From Devosia sp. (GTDB lineage: Bacteria; Pseudomonadota; Alphaproteobacteria; Rhizobiales; Devosiaceae), in the NCBI RefSeq assembly GCF_028290435.1, contig NZ_JAQGJV010000015.1, positions 1 through 64,000 of the forward strand: a stretch of 64,000 nucleotides of DNA, in the 5' to 3' direction. Shown here piece after piece: positions 31,024-41,237 of the stretch (the stretch's first letter is position 1; each line of letters starts with the position of its first letter). The position numbers and the translations under genes were made by a program. Under the pieces are notes generated by a model. That model ran no database searches and had not been told where the DNA came from. It saw only the letters and a list, made by a program, of their open reading frames with translations.

Positions 31024-31835
31024 CGCCAGCCTTTGGATTCGACGGCGGTTTTCAGCACTAGCGTGATGACCGAGGCCAAGGCGAGCACCGAGGCGGCGGC
31101 GAAGGAGCCGGTGACGTTGAAGTCGTTGAACAGCAGCGAGATCTGCAGGGGCAGGGTGTTGGTCTGGCCGCGGATGGCGCCGGAGACGACGGAGACGGCG
31201 CCGAACTCGCCCATGACGCGGGCATTGCAGAGGATGGCGCCGTAGAGCAGGGCCCAGCGGATATTGGGCAGGGTGACGAGCGTGAACATCTGCCAGCCAT
31301 TGGCGCCGAGGGAGAGCGAGGCTTCCTCGTCCTCGGAGCCCTGTTGCTGCATCAGGGGGATCAGTTCGCGCGCCACGAAGGGGGCGGTGACGAACAGGCT
31401 GACGAGGAAAATGGCGGAGACGGTGAACATCAACTGGACGCCGACGCTGGCCAGCGCGGGGCCGAGCAGGCCTTGGCCGCCATAGAGGAACAGGTAGATG
31501 ACGCCGGCAACGATGGGGCTGACCGAGAAGGGTATCTCGATGACGGTGATGAGAAATTGCCGGCCGGGGAATCGGAAGCGGGTGACCAGCCAGGCGGCGC
31601 AGACGCCGAAGACGACGTTGATCGGGACGACGACAAGCGAGGTCAGCACCGTCAGGCCGATGGCGTGGAGCGTGTTGCGCTCAAGGATGTTGGAAAAGTA
31701 GACGCTGACGCCCTCGCGGAAGGCGAAGGCAAAGATAACGGCAAGTGGCACCATGAGAACCAGCGCGGAGACGGCGAAGGCCAGCGCGATGAAAATGCGT
31801 TCGGCGAGGCTGCGGCGGTGGACGAGCTCGGTCAT
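31020..31835 (-). CDS. cysW: Sulfate ABC transporter permease CysW
   Basis: VSGAIRGQTNTLPLQISLLFNDFN; permease EAA-like loop. Confidence 0.93.
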   Translation of the reverse strand: MTELVHRRSLAERIFIALAFAVSALVLMVPLAVIFAFAFREGVSVYFSNILERNTLHAIGLTVLTSLVVVPINVVFGVCAAWLVTRFRFPGRQFLITVIEIPFSVSPIVAGVIYLFLYGGQGLLGPALASVGVQLMFTVSAIFLVSLFVTAPFVARELIPLMQQQGSEDEEASLSLGANGWQMFTLVTLPNIRWALLYGAILCNARVMGEFGAVSVVSGAIRGQTNTLPLQISLLFNDFNVTGSFAAASVLALASVITLVLKTAVESKGWR

Positions 31836-32671
31836 CAGCGGGTCCGGTCGGTGTAGCGCAATTGCCAGGCCTGGAGCGCGTTGGTGATGAAGAGGGTCGC
31901 GAAGGCGGTCAGCAGCAGAATCAGCGCCAAGGCGGCGGCGGCTTCGTAATTGTATTCGTCGAGGCGGATGAAGATCAGCAGCGAGACGATTTCGGTGAGG
32001 CCGGGCAGGTTGCCGGCGATGAACACGACAGCGCCGAACTCGCCGAGGCTGCGGGCGAAGGACAGAACGCAGCCGGCCATGAAGGCCGGCAGGATGACCG
32101 GGGCGATGATGCGGGTGAAGACCTGCCAATTGGTGGCGCCGAGGGTCTTGGCGGCCTCCTCGAGATCGACCTGAAGGTCTTCGAGCACCGGCTGGACGGT
32201 GCGGACCACGAAGGGGATCGAGGTGAAGATCATGGCGACGATGATGCCGAGCTGGGAGTAATTGACCTTGATGCCGAGGGGTTCGAGGAACTGGCCATAC
32301 CAACCGGTTTGGGAAAAGAGCGTGACGAGGGTCAGGCCGGCGACGGCGGTGGGCAGCGCGAAGGGCAGGTCGATCAGGGCATCGAGCAGGCGCTTGCCGG
32401 GGAAGCGGTAACGGGTGAGTACCCAGGCCATCAGCATGCCGAAAACACCGTTGAACGCGGTGGCGGCGAGAGCTGAGCCGAAGGTAACGCGGTAGGCGGC
32501 GAGCGAACGCGGCATGGAGATGATGCGCCAGAATTCGGGCCAGCCCATGCCGCCCACCTTGAGCAGCATGGCGAGCAGCGGCAGCACGACGATGATGACG
32601 AGATACAGCATGGTGACCCCAAGGGTCACACCAAAGCCGGGCAGGAGATGCTTGGAGCGACGAGCGGCCAT
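31835..32671 (-). CDS. cysT: Sulfate ABC transporter permease CysT (CysU)
   Basis: LPGFGVTLGVTMLYLVIIVVLPL; FARSLGEFGAVVFIAGN; overlaps cysW. Confidence 0.93.
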   Translation of the reverse strand: MAARRSKHLLPGFGVTLGVTMLYLVIIVVLPLLAMLLKVGGMGWPEFWRIISMPRSLAAYRVTFGSALAATAFNGVFGMLMAWVLTRYRFPGKRLLDALIDLPFALPTAVAGLTLVTLFSQTGWYGQFLEPLGIKVNYSQLGIIVAMIFTSIPFVVRTVQPVLEDLQVDLEEAAKTLGATNWQVFTRIIAPVILPAFMAGCVLSFARSLGEFGAVVFIAGNLPGLTEIVSLLIFIRLDEYNYEAAAALALILLLTAFATLFITNALQAWQLRYTDRTR

Positions 32672-32738
32672 ACTATCCCATCAAGTCAAACGGCGTGGCT
32701 TAGTGCCACGCCGTCGAGAGTCATGATTGCTCAGGTGC

Positions 32739-33737
32739 TTACTGATTGACGAACACCTTGTCGAGCAGGCCGCCATCGGCGAAATGCTCTTCGGAGACCT
32801 TCTTCCAGCCGCCGAATGCGTCTTCGACGGTGACGAGGCGAATGGCCGGGAAATCGGCGGCGTGGGCGGCCAGGATTTCGGGATTGTTGACGCGGTGGAA
32901 GTTGGCGGCGGCGATCTCCTGGCCTTCGGGGGTGAAGAGGAAATCGAGATAGGCCTTGGCGATATCACGGCTGCCACGGGCATCGGCGACCTTGTCGACG
33001 ATGGCGACGGGGAACTCGGACAAGAGGCTGACGCTGGGGATGACGGCGTCATACTTGTCGGCGCCGAGCTGCTTGCGCACGCCTTGCACTTCGGCTTCGA
33101 AGGTGACGAGGACGTCGCCCTGCTGGCGTTCGGTGAAGGCGGTGGTGGCGGCGCGGCCGCCGGTTTCAAAGACCGGCACATTGGCGAACAGCTTGGTCAG
33201 GAAGGGTTCGACCTTGGTTTCGTCGCCGGCATATTCCTCATCGGCCCAGGCGCGAGCGGCCAGATAGGTGTAGCGGCCGTTGCCGGACGTCTTGGGATTG
33301 GGGAAGATCACCTGGACGCCATCGGCGGCGAGATCGCCCCAGTCCTTGATGCCCTTGGGATTGCCGGCGCGGACGAGGAAGGCCGGAAACGAGTAGAACG
33401 GGGAGGCGTTGTTGGGGAACTGGGTGGCCCAATCGGCCGCAACGAAACCGCCATCGGCAAGCTTCTGGATATCGGGGACCTGGTTGAAGGTGACGACATC
33501 GGCCTGCAGGCCTTCAAGCACGGCGCGGGCCTGGGCGGACGAGCCTGCATGGGACTGATCGACCGTGAGATCGACGCCGGTGGATGCCTTGTAGGCGGGG
33601 ATGAAGGCGGCGTTGATGGCTTCGAACAGCTCGCGGGAAATGTCGTAGGAGACGTTGAGAATCTGCGTTGGCTGGGCGAAAGCGGGCGTGCCGCCCAACG
33701 CCAGGGCTGCCACGGCGATGGCGAGGAACTTCTTCAT
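32739..33737 (-). CDS. Sulfate/thiosulfate-binding periplasmic protein
   Basis: Signal peptide; QILNVSYDISRELFEAINAAF; DVVTFNQVPDIQKL. Confidence 0.94.
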   Translation of the reverse strand: MKKFLAIAVAALALGGTPAFAQPTQILNVSYDISRELFEAINAAFIPAYKASTGVDLTVDQSHAGSSAQARAVLEGLQADVVTFNQVPDIQKLADGGFVAADWATQFPNNASPFYSFPAFLVRAGNPKGIKDWGDLAADGVQVIFPNPKTSGNGRYTYLAARAWADEEYAGDETKVEPFLTKLFANVPVFETGGRAATTAFTERQQGDVLVTFEAEVQGVRKQLGADKYDAVIPSVSLLSEFPVAIVDKVADARGSRDIAKAYLDFLFTPEGQEIAAANFHRVNNPEILAAHAADFPAIRLVTVEDAFGGWKKVSEEHFADGGLLDKVFVNQ

Positions 33738-34059
33738 GTGACGCGGGCTCCGAAGGGCTGTGCGGGAAAGGTGGAGGGAACCTAGCAGCGGGTTTGGGCG
33801 CGTCAAACGTAAAGCATTGATGTGGATGACTAATTTACGATGTTGCCGGGAGGGGCAATGGCGTTGCGCGGGAACGAGGTCTCAGGCGAAATTGTTGCGT
33901 GTGTCTGGTGGCGTGGCGCGGCCTGACCGGCTGATATGAGACCGATTACAGGGTGACAATGGTGGATGCCGGGCAAAAGCGTAAGCATTCGTTATAGGCA
34001 AAATGCGAAACTGGTTCAGTGACATAGTGCCCATTTTTAACAGTCAGTAGAAATACCGA

Positions 34060-35967
34060 ATGCATCCCGTCTGGTACGGACTCTTGGCAAATCTGGCAGT
34101 GGTGACGATTTTCGTCTCCAGCTGGGCCTATATACAGGCCATGTTCGACCGCTGGTCGCCGTGGGTGCGCGCCCTTGCGCTGGGAACGCTGTTCGGCATT
34201 GGCGCAGTGATGGCTATGCTGAGCGCCTTCATGTTGGATGAAGGCGTGTTTATCGACCTGCGGACGACGCTGATTTCGTCGGCGGGATTGTTTGGCGGGC
34301 CGGTGGCGGGATTGACGGCAGCACTGATTGCGGCCGGATATCGGCTCTATATGGGCGGCGCGGGAGCGTGGGGCGGGTGCCTCGGTATCGCGGTGGCCGT
34401 AGGGCTGAGCCTGGCGCTCTATGCCGCGGCGCGCGGGCGCAAATTGCGGCGCCGCGATGTGCTGGTTCTCGCCTTGCTGATAGCGGCGATGGGCATCATC
34501 ATTGTGTTCGTGCTGCCGAGCCAGCATCGCGATGCTGCCCTGGCACAGACAGCGGTGCCAAGCGCCGTGCTGCATTTCATATCGAGCCTGCTGGCGGGGC
34601 TGGCGCTGCTCTATGACGAGCGCCGGCGCATTGCAGTGCGCGAAAACCAGACCTACCGCACCATCATCGAGTCGCTGCCGGACAGCCTCAACGTCAAGGA
34701 TCGCGATGGCCGGTTCATCGCCGCCAATCCGGCGACCGCGGCGCTGATGCATGCCAAAAGCGCGGCCGAACTGATCGGCAAGACCGACGCGGATTTCTAT
34801 GCGCCGCCGGTGGCGAGCCGCTTCCGGCAGGATGAACTGGACGTCATGGCCAGGGGCGTGATGACGAGCATCGAACAGAAACTGCCCGATCTGGACGGCA
34901 ATCCGAAGTGGCTGTCGACGCTCAAGGTGCCGCTGTTCGATGACAGCGGCGCGGCGGCGGGAATCATCACCCTCAATCGCGACGTGACCGAGCGGCGCAA
35001 CCTGGAGCTGGCGCTGGAGCAAAGCCAGCAGCAGTTGTCCTATGCGATGGCGCAGATGGCCGACGGCGTGGCGGTGTTCGACCGCAACGGGATCATGGTG
35101 TTCAGCAACGAGCAATATCGCGACAGCTTTCCACTGACGCGGGATGTGCGCGTGCCGGGCAACCATGTGCGCGATATCTTGCGGGCGTCGGCGCAACGCG
35201 GCGAGCAGACCGTGCTGGAAGTGGATGATCTGGAAGAATGGGTCAATCTGACGGAGGCGGCGCTGTATACGCCCACCGAACATGACGTGCCGTTGGTTGG
35301 CGGACGCTGGGTTCAGTTTCGCACCAGCGCGTCTCCCGACGGGGCGAGCATGGTGGTGGTGTCGGATATCACCAAGATCAAGACGGCGGAGACCAATCTG
35401 CGGGCGCTGACCAACCTGCTGCAGCAGCAGGCGGTGACCGACGGGCTGACCGGGCTGTTGAACCGGCGGGCGTTCGACGAGGCGCTGGAGGGCGAACTGG
35501 CGCGCAGCGCGCGCGACAAGAGCTGGATCAGCCTGTTGCTGATGGATATCGATCGGTTCAAGGCGTTCAACGATCATTATGGCCATCAGGAAGGCGACAC
35601 GTGCCTGCGCGCCGTGAGTGCCGAGTTCAAGCGGGTGCTGAAGCGGTCGAGCGACGTGGCGGCGCGCTATGGCGGCGAGGAATTCGTGGCGATCCTACCC
35701 GATACCGACGAGGACGGGGCGTTCGCCATCGCCGATGAGTTTCTGAAGGGCTTGCGGGCGCTGGGGATGGCCCATGCCGGCAGCGAGAAGGGCATTGTCA
35801 CGGCCAGCATCGGCATTGCGTGCTATCGTCCGGACGAGGATTTGCGCGGGGCGGTAGAGCTGGTGGGGCGGGCCGATCAGGCGCTGTATGGCGCCAAGCT
35901 CGCCGGGCGGGATCGGCTCACGGGCTGGCGCGGCGCACGCGACAAAAGTGCATTGGGCTTCGGGTGA
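34060..35967 (+). CDS. Diguanylate cyclase with 5TM-LYT-like membrane sensor, PAS domains and GGDEF
   Basis: LFGGPVAGLTAALIAAGYRLYMGG; VARYGGEEFVAILPDTD. Confidence 0.92.
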   Translation: MHPVWYGLLANLAVVTIFVSSWAYIQAMFDRWSPWVRALALGTLFGIGAVMAMLSAFMLDEGVFIDLRTTLISSAGLFGGPVAGLTAALIAAGYRLYMGGAGAWGGCLGIAVAVGLSLALYAAARGRKLRRRDVLVLALLIAAMGIIIVFVLPSQHRDAALAQTAVPSAVLHFISSLLAGLALLYDERRRIAVRENQTYRTIIESLPDSLNVKDRDGRFIAANPATAALMHAKSAAELIGKTDADFYAPPVASRFRQDELDVMARGVMTSIEQKLPDLDGNPKWLSTLKVPLFDDSGAAAGIITLNRDVTERRNLELALEQSQQQLSYAMAQMADGVAVFDRNGIMVFSNEQYRDSFPLTRDVRVPGNHVRDILRASAQRGEQTVLEVDDLEEWVNLTEAALYTPTEHDVPLVGGRWVQFRTSASPDGASMVVVSDITKIKTAETNLRALTNLLQQQAVTDGLTGLLNRRAFDEALEGELARSARDKSWISLLLMDIDRFKAFNDHYGHQEGDTCLRAVSAEFKRVLKRSSDVAARYGGEEFVAILPDTDEDGAFAIADEFLKGLRALGMAHAGSEKGIVTASIGIACYRPDEDLRGAVELVGRADQALYGAKLAGRDRLTGWRGARDKSALGFG

Positions 35968-36107
35968 GGGCGGTCTGCAAACGGCGGCTTGCTGCCCTCC
36001 GGTGCTCACGCACTTGAGTACGCTCCGCTCCGGTTCTCGAGGCCCACCGTGTTCGCTTGCGCGGAGCTTCGGTTCGACTCGCTCTGACCCGAAGCGCAAC
36101 GCACTTT
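35945..36107. repeat. Covarying palindromic element family A, copy A1
   Basis: AAAGTGCATTGGGCTTCGGGT (35945-35965) pairs with ACCCGAAGCGCAACGCACTTT (36087-36107); core CCTCCGGTGCTCACGCAC..GTACGCTCCGCTCCGGTTCTCGA. Confidence 0.85.
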
Positions 36108-36184
36108 GCGGTGGTCAACCTAGTGGAGATCGAGCGTCGCGGGATGCACCCCGGTTTGCGCCGGGGTGACATCGATTTTGCAGG

Positions 36185-37516
36185 CTAGTTCAGCGCCTTC
36201 ACGGGCGTTGCGAAGAGGTCGTATTCGTCGCTGTCGGTGACCAGGACGTCGATCATGTCGCCGGGCTTGATGCCGGTGGCGTTGGAGACGATGACCTGGC
36301 CGTCGATCTCGGGAGCATCCCACTTGGAGCGGGCGATGGCCTTGTTGGCGTCGGGCTGCACATCATCGACCAGCACCTGGATGGTGCGGCCGACCTTTTT
36401 GGCGAGCTGGCCGGTCGAGACGTTCTGGGCGACTTCCATCAGGCGTTCGAAACGATCCTGCGCGACGTCGTCGGGGACGATATCGGCGAGCTCATTGGCG
36501 GGGGCGCCGGTGACGGGCTCGTATTTGAAGCAGCCGGCACGGTCAATTTCGGCTTCTTCGATGAAGTCGAGCATCATCTCGAAATCTTCTTCGGTCTCGC
36601 CCGGGAAACCGACGATGAAGTTGGAACGCACAGTCAGATCAGGCACTTGCTCGCGCCAGTTGAGAATGCGATTCAGCGTCTTGTCCTGATGGGCCGGGCG
36701 GCGCATGGCCTTGAGGATCTTTGGCGAGGCGTGCTGGAAGGGGATGTCCAGGTAGGGCAGGACCAGACCTTCGGCCATCAGCTCCATGACCTGATCGACA
36801 TGCGGGTAGGGATAGACATAGTGCAGGCGGACCCAGGCGCCGAGCTGGCCGAGTTCCTTGGCGAGATCATAGAACTTCGCCTTGACCGGGCGGCCGCGAT
36901 AATTGCTCTCGGCGTATTTGATATCGACGCCGTAGGCGCTGGTATCCTGGGAGATGACCAGCAGTTCCTTGACGCCGCCGCGGATCAGGCCTTCGGCTTC
37001 GCCCAGAATGCCGGCAGCGGGGCGGGAAGCCAGATCACCGCGAATTTGGGGAATGATGCAGAAGGAGCAGCGATTGTTGCAGCCTTCGGAAATTTTCAGA
37101 TAGGCGTAATGGCGCGGCGTGAGCTTGAGGCCCTGTTCGGGGACCAGGTCGACGAAGCGGTTCGGCACCGGCGGCAGATGCTCATGCACGGCGCTGACGA
37201 CGTTCTCGTACTGATGCGGGCCAGAAATGGCGAGCACGGACGGATGGGTCTTGCGGATCAGCTCTTCCTCGACGCCGAGGCAACCGGTGACGATGACGCG
37301 GCCGTTTTCGGCCAGCGCTTCGCCGATGGCTTCTAGCGATTCCTGCTTGGCGCTATCGAGGAAGCCGCAGGTGTTGACGAGCACGATATCGGCGCCCGCA
37401 TAGTCGCGGCTGAACGAATAGCCCTGCGCGCGAAGGGTGGACATGATGCGCTCGCTATCGACGAGGGCTTTGGGGCAGCCGAGGCTGACGAGGCCAATTT
37501 TTGGCGCTTGGCTCAT
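36185..37516 (-). CDS. rimO: Ribosomal protein S12 methylthiotransferase RimO
   Basis: [28 protein letters not shown] radical SAM cluster. Confidence 0.97.
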   Translation of the reverse strand: MSQAPKIGLVSLGCPKALVDSERIMSTLRAQGYSFSRDYAGADIVLVNTCGFLDSAKQESLEAIGEALAENGRVIVTGCLGVEEELIRKTHPSVLAISGPHQYENVVSAVHEHLPPVPNRFVDLVPEQGLKLTPRHYAYLKISEGCNNRCSFCIIPQIRGDLASRPAAGILGEAEGLIRGGVKELLVISQDTSAYGVDIKYAESNYRGRPVKAKFYDLAKELGQLGAWVRLHYVYPYPHVDQVMELMAEGLVLPYLDIPFQHASPKILKAMRRPAHQDKTLNRILNWREQVPDLTVRSNFIVGFPGETEEDFEMMLDFIEEAEIDRAGCFKYEPVTGAPANELADIVPDDVAQDRFERLMEVAQNVSTGQLAKKVGRTIQVLVDDVQPDANKAIARSKWDAPEIDGQVIVSNATGIKPGDMIDVLVTDSDEYDLFATPVKALN

Positions 37517-37840
37517 GTGAGCTTGTATTCCAATGTTCGAAGGTTGGCGGCGTCATACAGAAAATCTGACGGTTACGCAATGTGACTGTCGCGGGGCTGG
37601 CGTGTGCGCAGCGGTGAACACGCAGGGTTGAAAGCCGGGATCGGTGAACAGTGTGATCGTTACTGTGCAGGTTATGGGTTGCAATGGACTGAGCTAGTGG
37701 GGAAGATATTCGAGCGTCAGTTGAGGTGGCGCCGTCATATCCGCAGCAGCTCATCGAAGATGAACTGCTTCAACTGAGCCGCGCTTCCGAACCGGAAAAC
37801 CGCTTCGCACTTTTCCTGGAAACGCTTAAGGAGTCCACCA

Positions 37841-38218
37841 ATGTTCGATCGTCTCTCCGTTTACGCGCCGCAGGCCCTCGCGGTGCTCCGCATCGTGGCT
37901 GCAATCCTGTTCATCCTGCATGGCACGCAAAAGCTTATCGGCTTTCCCGCAGCGGAATTCTCCCCGCCGCTGATGAGCCTGTTCGGTCTGGCCGGCCTTA
38001 TCGAGATCGTCGGCGGCCTGCTGATCCTCGTCGGCTTCTTCACGCGCCCCGCCGCCTTCATCGCCGCCGGCGAAATGGCCGTTGCCTATTGGATGGCGCA
38101 TGCTCCCAACAGCGTGTTCCCGTCCAACAATGGCGGCGATGCGGCGATCCTGTTCTGCTTCGTGTTCCTGTACCTGGTGTTTGCAGGGCCGGGCGCGTGG
38201 AGCGTCAACAAGAAGTAG
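37841..38218 (+). CDS. DoxX family protein
   Basis: 4 TM; ILHGTQKLIGFP; GLLILVGFFTRPAAF. Confidence 0.92.
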   Translation: MFDRLSVYAPQALAVLRIVAAILFILHGTQKLIGFPAAEFSPPLMSLFGLAGLIEIVGGLLILVGFFTRPAAFIAAGEMAVAYWMAHAPNSVFPSNNGGDAAILFCFVFLYLVFAGPGAWSVNKK

Positions 38219-38240
38219 GGTCTTTTTGGCCTGAAGATGA

Positions 38241-38276
38241 AGAAGCCGCCGCGATTGAGTTCGCGGCGGCTTTTTT
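38241..38276 (+). terminator. Rho-independent terminator after doxX
   Basis: AGCCGCCGCG-ATTGAGTT-CGCGGCGGCT followed by T-run. Confidence 0.9.
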
Positions 38277-38291
38277 ACGGCATCTACCGGG

Positions 38292-38369
38292 CTTCCGCGG
38301 ACTTAATCCGCGGGCCGTTCGCCGCTTGGGCCGTAGTGAGAGCGGCCCGCGGGGTCAAGCCACCGGGAA
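38292..38369. repeat. Dispersed inverted repeat family B, copy 2 (degenerate)
   Basis: TTCCGCGGACTTAATCCGCGGGCCG...GAGAGCGGCCCGCGGGGTCAAGCCACCGGGAA. Confidence 0.75.
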
Positions 38370-38425
38370 GGATCGAGTGGGGGAGGGATCAACGCAAAGG
38401 AGAGGAGGTTTCGCCTTCGCGAACT

Positions 38426-38983
38426 CTAAGTCCTTGGTGTCGGCGTGCGCTTTGCGGTGCGTTTGGGCTTGAACACTTCGCCGGGCTCGGTCGCGGGAGC
38501 GCGCAGGGGCGGCGTGCCCGGTGGGGTAGCCGGCGTCGTCTGCGGGTAATAGGGGCCGGGTTCGGTTGCCGGGGTGATGTATTCGTCGGCCTCGGCGTAG
38601 TCGCGGTCTTCGCCTTCTTCGGCCAGGTCGCGAATGGCGTCGCGCACTTCATCGAGCAGCGAGGCCGAGTAGCGCGAGCGGTTGACGCTGTCGCTGCTGG
38701 ATTCGTGGGCCTTGAAATAGACCAGCAAGGCCTCGCAGCCGATGCGCAGGAGAATCCACGACAGGAGGCTGAAGACGGCAATTTCGAGCAGGCCCCAAAG
38801 GCCATTGCCGAAGCCGGAGCCGAAGGTGAAGAACAGATGGCCAATGGCCCAGAGCAGGATGGCGCAGAGGCCGAGCGCGTAGAGGATCGGCACCAGGCGC
38901 GGTGACAAGATGGAGTCGAGCTTGAACAGCGTTTGTCTCGTAAACAGGCGCTTGAGGTCATCCAGGGTCATTTCGGTCTCCAC
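38426..38983 (-). CDS. DUF4282-like membrane protein
   Basis: TM segments, RLFTRQTLFKLDSILSPRLVPILYALG. Confidence 0.7.
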   Translation of the reverse strand: METEMTLDDLKRLFTRQTLFKLDSILSPRLVPILYALGLCAILLWAIGHLFFTFGSGFGNGLWGLLEIAVFSLLSWILLRIGCEALLVYFKAHESSSDSVNRSRYSASLLDEVRDAIRDLAEEGEDRDYAEADEYITPATEPGPYYPQTTPATPPGTPPLRAPATEPGEVFKPKRTAKRTPTPRT

Positions 38984-39036
38984 GATTCAGGCCGGTTTCG
39001 CCATGTCTGCACTATTTGGGGCGGCGCTGGCAAATC

Positions 39037-39777
39037 TCACGCGCTTGGCAGCTCTGCTGAGACGGCAATAGTTGGCCCAAACTGCGCCTCAAAGGTCTGG
39101 CGGAGGACCGAATCGACTTCGGGCAGGGAGACGAGATGGCCGAGGTCCTCGAAGCTGGTGACGCCCTGGTCGGCGATTCCGCAGGGGACGATGCCGTCGT
39201 AATGGCTCAGGTCCGGCGAGACGTTGAGCGAAATGCCGTGGAAAGTCACCCATTTGGAGACGCGCACGCCAATGGCGGCGATCTTGTCCTCACGGCCGAT
39301 GCCTTTGTCGGGGCGCGCAACCCAGACGCCGACGCGGCCGGGGCGGCGTTCGGCGCGGATGTTGAAGGCGGCCATGGTGTCGATGACCCATTGTTCCAGG
39401 GACTGCACCAAAGCGCGGATGTCGCGGCCGCGCTCGCGCAGGTCGAGCATGATGTAGGCCACGCGCTGGCCGGGGCCGTGATAGGTGTACTGGCCGCCAC
39501 GGCCCGCATCATAGACCGGGAAGCGGTCGGACAGCAGGTCATCGGCGTGGGCCGAGGTGCCGGCGGTGTAAAGCGGGGGGTGTTCGAGCAGCCAGACGGC
39601 CTCGGCCGCCTCGCCGGCCGCGATGGCGGCGGCGCGGGCGCGCATGGCGTCGAGCGCCTGGGGGTAGGGCACGGGCGTGGCGGAAATGATCCACTCGACC
39701 GGTTTGGCATCGGCCCGCAGCATTTTATGAGCAGGGGGCTCGATGTCGGATCGCGGCATTAACACTTTGATAACCAT
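39037..39777 (-). CDS. lipB: Octanoyltransferase LipB
   Basis: [35 protein letters not shown]. Confidence 0.96.
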   Translation of the reverse strand: MVIKVLMPRSDIEPPAHKMLRADAKPVEWIISATPVPYPQALDAMRARAAAIAAGEAAEAVWLLEHPPLYTAGTSAHADDLLSDRFPVYDAGRGGQYTYHGPGQRVAYIMLDLRERGRDIRALVQSLEQWVIDTMAAFNIRAERRPGRVGVWVARPDKGIGREDKIAAIGVRVSKWVTFHGISLNVSPDLSHYDGIVPCGIADQGVTSFEDLGHLVSLPEVDSVLRQTFEAQFGPTIAVSAELPSA

Positions 39778-39896
39778 AGTTGCCAGAAGATTACCCGGAG
39801 AGATTCCGCCCGAGAGTCACGGTGCAGCTTAGCTGAAGCGGCCCTGAATTTCGACAGCGCCAGGTGGCGCGCCGGACAAAGGTTCGAGACATATCT

Positions 39897-40130
39897 ATGA
39901 GCACTCTGGACAATATTGAAGTGGACATCACCGTCGAGCTCGGCGCGACGACGATGCCGGTGCATCATCTGCTGCGCATGGGCCGCGGTGCGGTGATCGA
40001 GCTGGACACAACCGAGAACGACCCGCTGCGGATTTATGCGAACAATACGCTGGTCGCGCATGGCGAAGTGCGCGTGGATGAGGGGCGGTTGCGGGTTCTC
40101 ATCTCCGAAAAAGTCTACCGCCGCGGCTAG
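39897..40130 (+). CDS. FliN/SpoA (surface presentation) domain protein
   Basis: IEVDITVELGATTMPVHHLLRMGRGAVIELD...VRVDEGRLRVLISE. Confidence 0.88.
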   Translation: MSTLDNIEVDITVELGATTMPVHHLLRMGRGAVIELDTTENDPLRIYANNTLVAHGEVRVDEGRLRVLISEKVYRRG

Positions 40131-40135
40131 GCACA

Positions 40136-40264
40136 TCGATCTTTGGGGGATGCCGGTCTGCAAATGCCGGTCGTCTGCGCTTCCGGTGCTCACGTACCCG
40201 AACGTACGTTCCGCTCCGGTTCTCGACGACCAGCATTTTCGACTCGGCCTGCCCCAAAGCTCGA
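40136..40264. repeat. Covarying palindromic element family A, copy A2
   Basis: CTTTGGGG (40141-40148)/CCCCAAAG (40252-40259); GCCG/CGGC; AAATGC+GGTCGTC / GACGACC+GCATTT; hairpin ACGTAC-CCGAAC-GTACGT. Confidence 0.9.
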
Positions 40265-40403
40265 CGCGCCTGGTGCTGACTGGGACATCCACAATTCTCT
40301 TACGCACTATCTCATCTTAGGCAATTTAACCGCTTGAGGTTACGGATGAGCTTTGCTACATGCCCATCACGCTTCGCCGCAGGGGGAAGCTCTACCATGG
40401 CGT

Positions 40404-40488
40404 GCGGTCGTGGCGGAATTGGTAGACGCGCAGCGTTGAGGTCGCTGTATCGCAAGATGTGGAAGTTCGAGTCTTCTCGACCGCACCA
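40404..40488 (+). tRNA. tRNA-Leu (anticodon GAG)
   Basis: GCGGTCG..CGACCGC acceptor stem, encoded CCA, anticodon arm CAGCG-TTGAGGT-CGCTG, variable arm typical of class II. Confidence 0.95.
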
Positions 40489-40514
40489 GTCGCCTTCGAA
40501 AGCGACACGAAAAC

Positions 40515-40540
40515 AAGCCACCCCTTGGGGTGGCTTTTTT
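40515..40540 (+). terminator. Rho-independent terminator after tRNA-Leu
   Basis: AAGCCACCCCTTGGGGTGGCTTTTTT. Confidence 0.92.
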
Positions 40541-40649
40541 GTTTCCGGAACTCCAATAGCTTTCATTGGTTTTTTGATGGCCAGGTCACGCGCCGGTGCG
40601 TTGACCACTCACGGAAAACATGATCATCCAAATCTGCTTTAGGAGAACT

Positions 40650-41087
40650 ATGATGCATATTGGACGGATAATTTTTGGCGCGGCCCTGCTGTTCTCATCG
40701 TCGGCGATGGCGGCGGACTATCAGGTGCAGATGCTCAACAAGGGCAGCGACGATGCCAGGATGGTTTTCGAACCCGCGCTGACCACGATCGTGCCCGGCG
40801 ATACGGTGACCTTTGTTGCAACGGACAAGGGGCACAATGCAGAGACAATCCCGGGCATGCTTCCCGATGGCGCCGAGCCTTTCAAGGGCGCTTCGGGCAA
40901 GGACGTCACGGTGACGTTCACGGTTCCCGGCGCCTACGGAATCAAGTGCCTGCCGCATTTTGGCATGGGCATGGTGGCTTTGGTGGTTGTGGGCGATGCG
41001 CCGGCCAACCTCGATGCCGTCAAGGCCGTCAAGGTGCCACCCAAGGCGGCTGAGCGATTCGAAGCGCTGTACCCCCAGATCAAGTAA
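40650..41087 (+). CDS. Pseudoazurin (type I copper protein)
   Basis: Signal peptide; [36 protein letters not shown] copper site. Confidence 0.94.
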   Translation: MMHIGRIIFGAALLFSSSAMAADYQVQMLNKGSDDARMVFEPALTTIVPGDTVTFVATDKGHNAETIPGMLPDGAEPFKGASGKDVTVTFTVPGAYGIKCLPHFGMGMVALVVVGDAPANLDAVKAVKVPPKAAERFEALYPQIK

Positions 41088-41202
41088 GCAGCTCTACTTT
41101 CAGGACGATGCACAAGGCCACTCTTCGGGGTGGCCTTTGTTTTTTGCTTAACCGTCGGCGCAGCTATGCGACGCCCGCATGACAGACGACGTATGGGTGC
41201 AA

Positions 41203-41230
41203 TTGACTTACTAAGTGTACTTATTATATG
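41203..41230 (+). promoter_or_regulatory. Putative promoter/operator of marR-emrAB
   Basis: TTGACT (41203-41208), TATATG (41225-41230), overlapping near-palindrome TAAGTGTACTTA (41212-41223). Confidence 0.5.
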
Positions 41231-41237
41231 TGCGACT

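Noticed and set aside
33946-35586. 546-aa minus-strand ORF
   Set aside because: Antisense to the 5TM-PAS-GGDEF gene, R/H/Q-rich without domains
40334-40642. 102-aa ORF covering tRNA-Leu
   Set aside because: Overlaps a well-formed tRNA and its terminator
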